Origin: an uncultured Bacteroidales bacterium
Lineage (GTDB): Bacteria > Bacteroidota > Bacteroidia > Bacteroidales > P3
Reading direction: 5' to 3'
Assembly (NCBI GenBank): GCA_910586395.1
Contig: CAJUFX010000016.1
Location: forward strand, 1 to 16,809
DNA length: 16,809 nt
In this document: in pieces, positions 15,800 to 16,809 of the stretch
Layout of the letters: each line of letters starts with the position of its first letter
How positions within the stretch are numbered: position 1 is the stretch's first letter
Program-made: the position numbers and the translations under genes
The notes under the pieces: generated by a model
The model's input: the letters and a program-made list of their open reading frames with translations, nothing else
The model's database searches: none
Told to the model about the DNA's origin: nothing

Positions 15800-16102
15800 C
15801 CGGAAAAGGCTAATAAAAGGGAGAAAAGCCTTTGAAACACCTGTTTATAAGAAATTTACAATCAAAAGAGAACAGGCGAGAAAACTGGGTAAGGCCAAGG
15901 GAAGCAGGCTTGTGAAGCCGTTAGGTTTTCAGATGAGGAAGATCAGACTCCTCGGATGATAAAAACAGGAGCTACCAGAAATTCATTCACTGGAGATCGA
16001 GGGGAATGTTGGAGTTTCGGACACACCGAAACCGCTTGCTACGCACGTTCCGAATCTCGGGAAGCGGCATCCCGTTGGTCTGTACCGTAAACCGTAACCG
16101 CC
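15800..16102. other. Gene-free spacer, probable relic of a mobile element
   Basis: Roughly 300 bases with no intact coding region. A small hairpin is formed by 15935-15939 (GAGGA) and 15949-15953 (TCCTC). The stretch leads into the oriT-like hairpin at 16014 and the mobilization gene fragment at 16103, so it is best read as the upstream flank of that fragment. The left boundary of foreign DNA is not visible; the kinase operon promoter at 15782-15789 probably marks the end of native sequence. Confidence 0.4.
16014..16032 (+). repeat. Inverted repeat resembling an oriT hairpin
   Basis: GTTTCGG (16014-16020) and CCGAAAC (16026-16032) form a perfect 7-bp stem with loop ACACA, followed by CGCTTGCTACGCACG. 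A short perfect inverted repeat some 70 bases before a mobilization gene is the usual plan of an origin of transfer, where relaxase binds the hairpin and nicks nearby. The nick site is not assigned. Confidence 0.4.
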
Positions 16103-16201
16103 ATGGAAAACAGGAATATGGAACATAAGGCCGACAACAAGAGCGGTCGCCCGAAAAGGAAACGGCGGAGACGTCAAGCTATCGCACCGATGTGCATGTA
16201 G
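16103..16201 (+). pseudogene. 5' remnant of a mobilization (MobA/MobC-like) gene
   Basis: An ATG at 16103 opens 32 codons: MENRNMEHKADNKSG, then RPKRKRRRRQAIAPMCM and a TAG at 16199-16201. The start with ADNKSGRPKRK and an arginine run followed by QAIA resembles the N terminus of the ribbon-helix-helix mobilization accessory proteins of Bacteroides conjugative and mobilizable elements, which normally continue for over 100 residues. Here the similarity stops at about residue 28, three bases before the hxlR stop on the opposite strand, so the rest is missing. The resemblance is from memory of the family and needs a search. Confidence 0.4.
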
Positions 16202-16204
16202 ATC

Positions 16205-16555
16205 TCATTCCTGACCATATTTTCTAACGAATAAATCCCGATTTGATTCTCCCCATGCAATCATGGCGTCAAGGATAGGCAAGAGCGACTGCCCGAGTTC
16301 TGTAATGGCATATTCCGAACGTGGTGGAAGTTCAGGATAAATGGTTTTAACGACAAGACCATCATCCACCAGTTCTTTCAGTTGTAAATCGAGTACGCGC
16401 GGTGTAGCCTCAGGTAGAGCCTTGTGCAATTCACTCGGACGCATTGCGACATTGCGGAGTTCATCCAATATGCAAGACTTCCACTTAGAATCTATCAGGC
16501 TCATCGTCAGCCGGAGTGGACAGCTTAAATCGACAGGTATTTTTCTTTCGTACAT
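16205..16555 (-). CDS. HxlR-family winged-helix transcriptional regulator
   Basis: A 116-residue MarR-like regulator of the HxlR family, which acts as dimeric DNA-binding repressor or activator. The N terminus has the hallmark Cys-Pro-Leu (Cys12) and the SKWKSCIL helix (Cys28). The helix-turn-helix region is RPSELHKALPEATPRVLDLQLKEL-like (39-62), followed by the wing DDGLVVKTIYPELPPRSEYAITELG. Cys12 is the residue used for thiol sensing of quinones, aldehydes or hypochlorite in well-studied relatives, so redox sensing is plausible. It is divergent from an NTF2-like gene, the usual position for a regulator of its neighbour. It ends three bases from the mobilization relic. Its sequence is visibly more AT-rich than the core block. 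Confidence 0.93.
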   Translation of the reverse strand: MYERKIPVDLSCPLRLTMSLIDSKWKSCILDELRNVAMRPSELHKALPEATPRVLDLQLKELVDDGLVVKTIYPELPPRSEYAITELGQSLLPILDAMIAWGESNRDLFVRKYGQE

Positions 16556-16573
16556 TTTTCGCTATTATAAATG

Positions 16574-16581
16574 CAAAAGTA
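16574..16581 (-). promoter_or_regulatory. -7 element for the hxlR gene
   Basis: Minus-strand TACTTTTG matches TAnnTTTG and sits 19 bases before the ATG at 16555. No clear -33 partner is visible at 19-21 bases. Confidence 0.5.
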
Positions 16582-16607
16582 AGCATAATCCCACACAATA
16601 GAGATAT

Positions 16608-16645
16608 ACTGAAAAATAATTCGGTATATGAATAAATTTTCGGTA
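16608..16645. promoter_or_regulatory. Possible HxlR operator in the divergent spacer
   Basis: TTCGGTA occurs twice in direct orientation (16620-16626 and 16639-16645), 19 bases apart. The first copy is also faced by an imperfect inverted copy ACTGAA at 16608-16613. The block lies between the two divergent promoters and touches the -33 element of the plus-strand gene, a sensible place for an autoregulatory site. No experimental motif is known to me for this protein. Confidence 0.25.
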
Positions 16646-16677
16646 CTTGCCTGCTCCGGCATCACACTGTAACTTTG
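16646..16677 (+). promoter_or_regulatory. Promoter of the NTF2-like gene
   Basis: CTTG (16646-16649), 20 bases, then TAACTTTG (16670-16677). The ATG at 16707 follows 29 bases later, after an A-rich leader typical of Bacteroidetes translation starts that lack a Shine-Dalgarno sequence. Confidence 0.7.
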
Positions 16678-16706
16678 CGGACGATTAATAAAAAAAATAA
16701 AATATC

Positions 16707-16809
16707 ATGAGAGATTCAATTAAAGAATACGAGGCAGTACAGGAAGCCGCCTTAAAGTTTGTAAAAAGTGTGGCAGAAGGCAATAGCAAATATGCACGCG
16801 AGTTGTTTA
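16707..16809 (+). CDS. NTF2-like / putative lumazine-binding family protein (5' part only)
   Basis: Only the first 34 codons are in the window: MRDSIKEYEAVQEAALKF and so on to ARELF. An opening amphipathic helix followed by FVKSVAEGNSKYARELF is typical of the nuclear transport factor 2-like (SnoaL/DUF4440, putative lumazine-binding) small proteins often found next to HxlR regulators in Bacteroides. These form cone-shaped dimers that bind small molecules; the ligand is unknown. The gene runs off the right edge. Confidence 0.6.
   Translation, partial: MRDSIKEYEAVQEAALKFVKSVAEGNSKYARELF

Noticed and set aside
15983..16177. 64-codon minus-strand open frame in the mobile relic
   Set aside because: It runs antisense to the better-supported mobilization fragment and the oriT-like hairpin, and has no recognisable family.
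1..16809. CRISPR arrays, tRNA or rRNA genes, and phage or toxin-antitoxin modules
   Set aside because: No regularly spaced repeats, no cloverleaf or rRNA sequence, and no such gene families were seen in the window.

Overview
The window looks like chromosome from a moderately GC-rich member of Bacteroidetes, probably order Bacteroidales. The evidence is repeated TAnnTTTG-type -7 promoter elements, three of them with a TTG-type -33 element exactly 20 bases upstream. Bacteroidetes-specific families are also present: a Porin_10 outer-membrane barrel, an HU-CCDC81/SPOR membrane protein and paired M16 peptidases. Genus cannot be fixed from the sequence; Alistipes or a relative is only a guess.

Layout. 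(1) 1-54 is the 3' tail of a group II intron (end of domain V, domain VI with a bulged branch-point A). (2) 130-1239 is a lipoprotein-like alpha/beta hydrolase with a cysteine in the nucleophile elbow. (3) 1429-2193 is a secreted protein with a SPOR-like domain. (4) 6108 down to 2247 (minus) is a tight operon of purD and two M16 peptidases, one with zinc ligands and one without. (5) 6209-6727 is a small lipoprotein, divergent from purD. (6) 6728-7014 is an unusually structured spacer with a possible noncoding RNA and a strong terminator shared with gyrB. (7) 9000-7015 (minus) is gyrB with its own promoter. (8) 15670 down to 9140 (minus) is a six-gene operon: deoxynucleoside kinase, kdsB, HU-CCDC81/SPOR protein, trmB, kdtA/waaA, porin. 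(9) 15800-16204 holds no intact gene but contains what looks like a relic of a mobilization region: an oriT-like hairpin and a 32-codon 5' fragment of a mobilization gene. (10) 16205-16555 (minus) is an HxlR regulator, divergent from an NTF2-like/SnoaL-type protein cut by the window edge at 16809.

How the genes work together. The central 1.4-15.7 kb block is ordinary core chromosome: purine synthesis, DNA supercoiling, tRNA modification, Kdo activation and transfer for lipid A core, deoxynucleotide salvage and envelope proteins. KdsB makes CMP-Kdo and KdtA uses it to glycosylate lipid A, so having both in one operon with an outer-membrane porin is functionally coherent. The two ends carry mobile-DNA scars (an intron tail at the left, a mobilization relic at the right). 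Next to each scar are accessory genes (hydrolase; HxlR plus NTF2-like) of the kinds often associated with electrophile or oxidative stress responses.

I did not find a clearly new multigene system. The items most worth a second look are the structured spacer at 6741-6925, the mobilization relic at 16014-16201, and the altered CTP-loop motif in KdsB.
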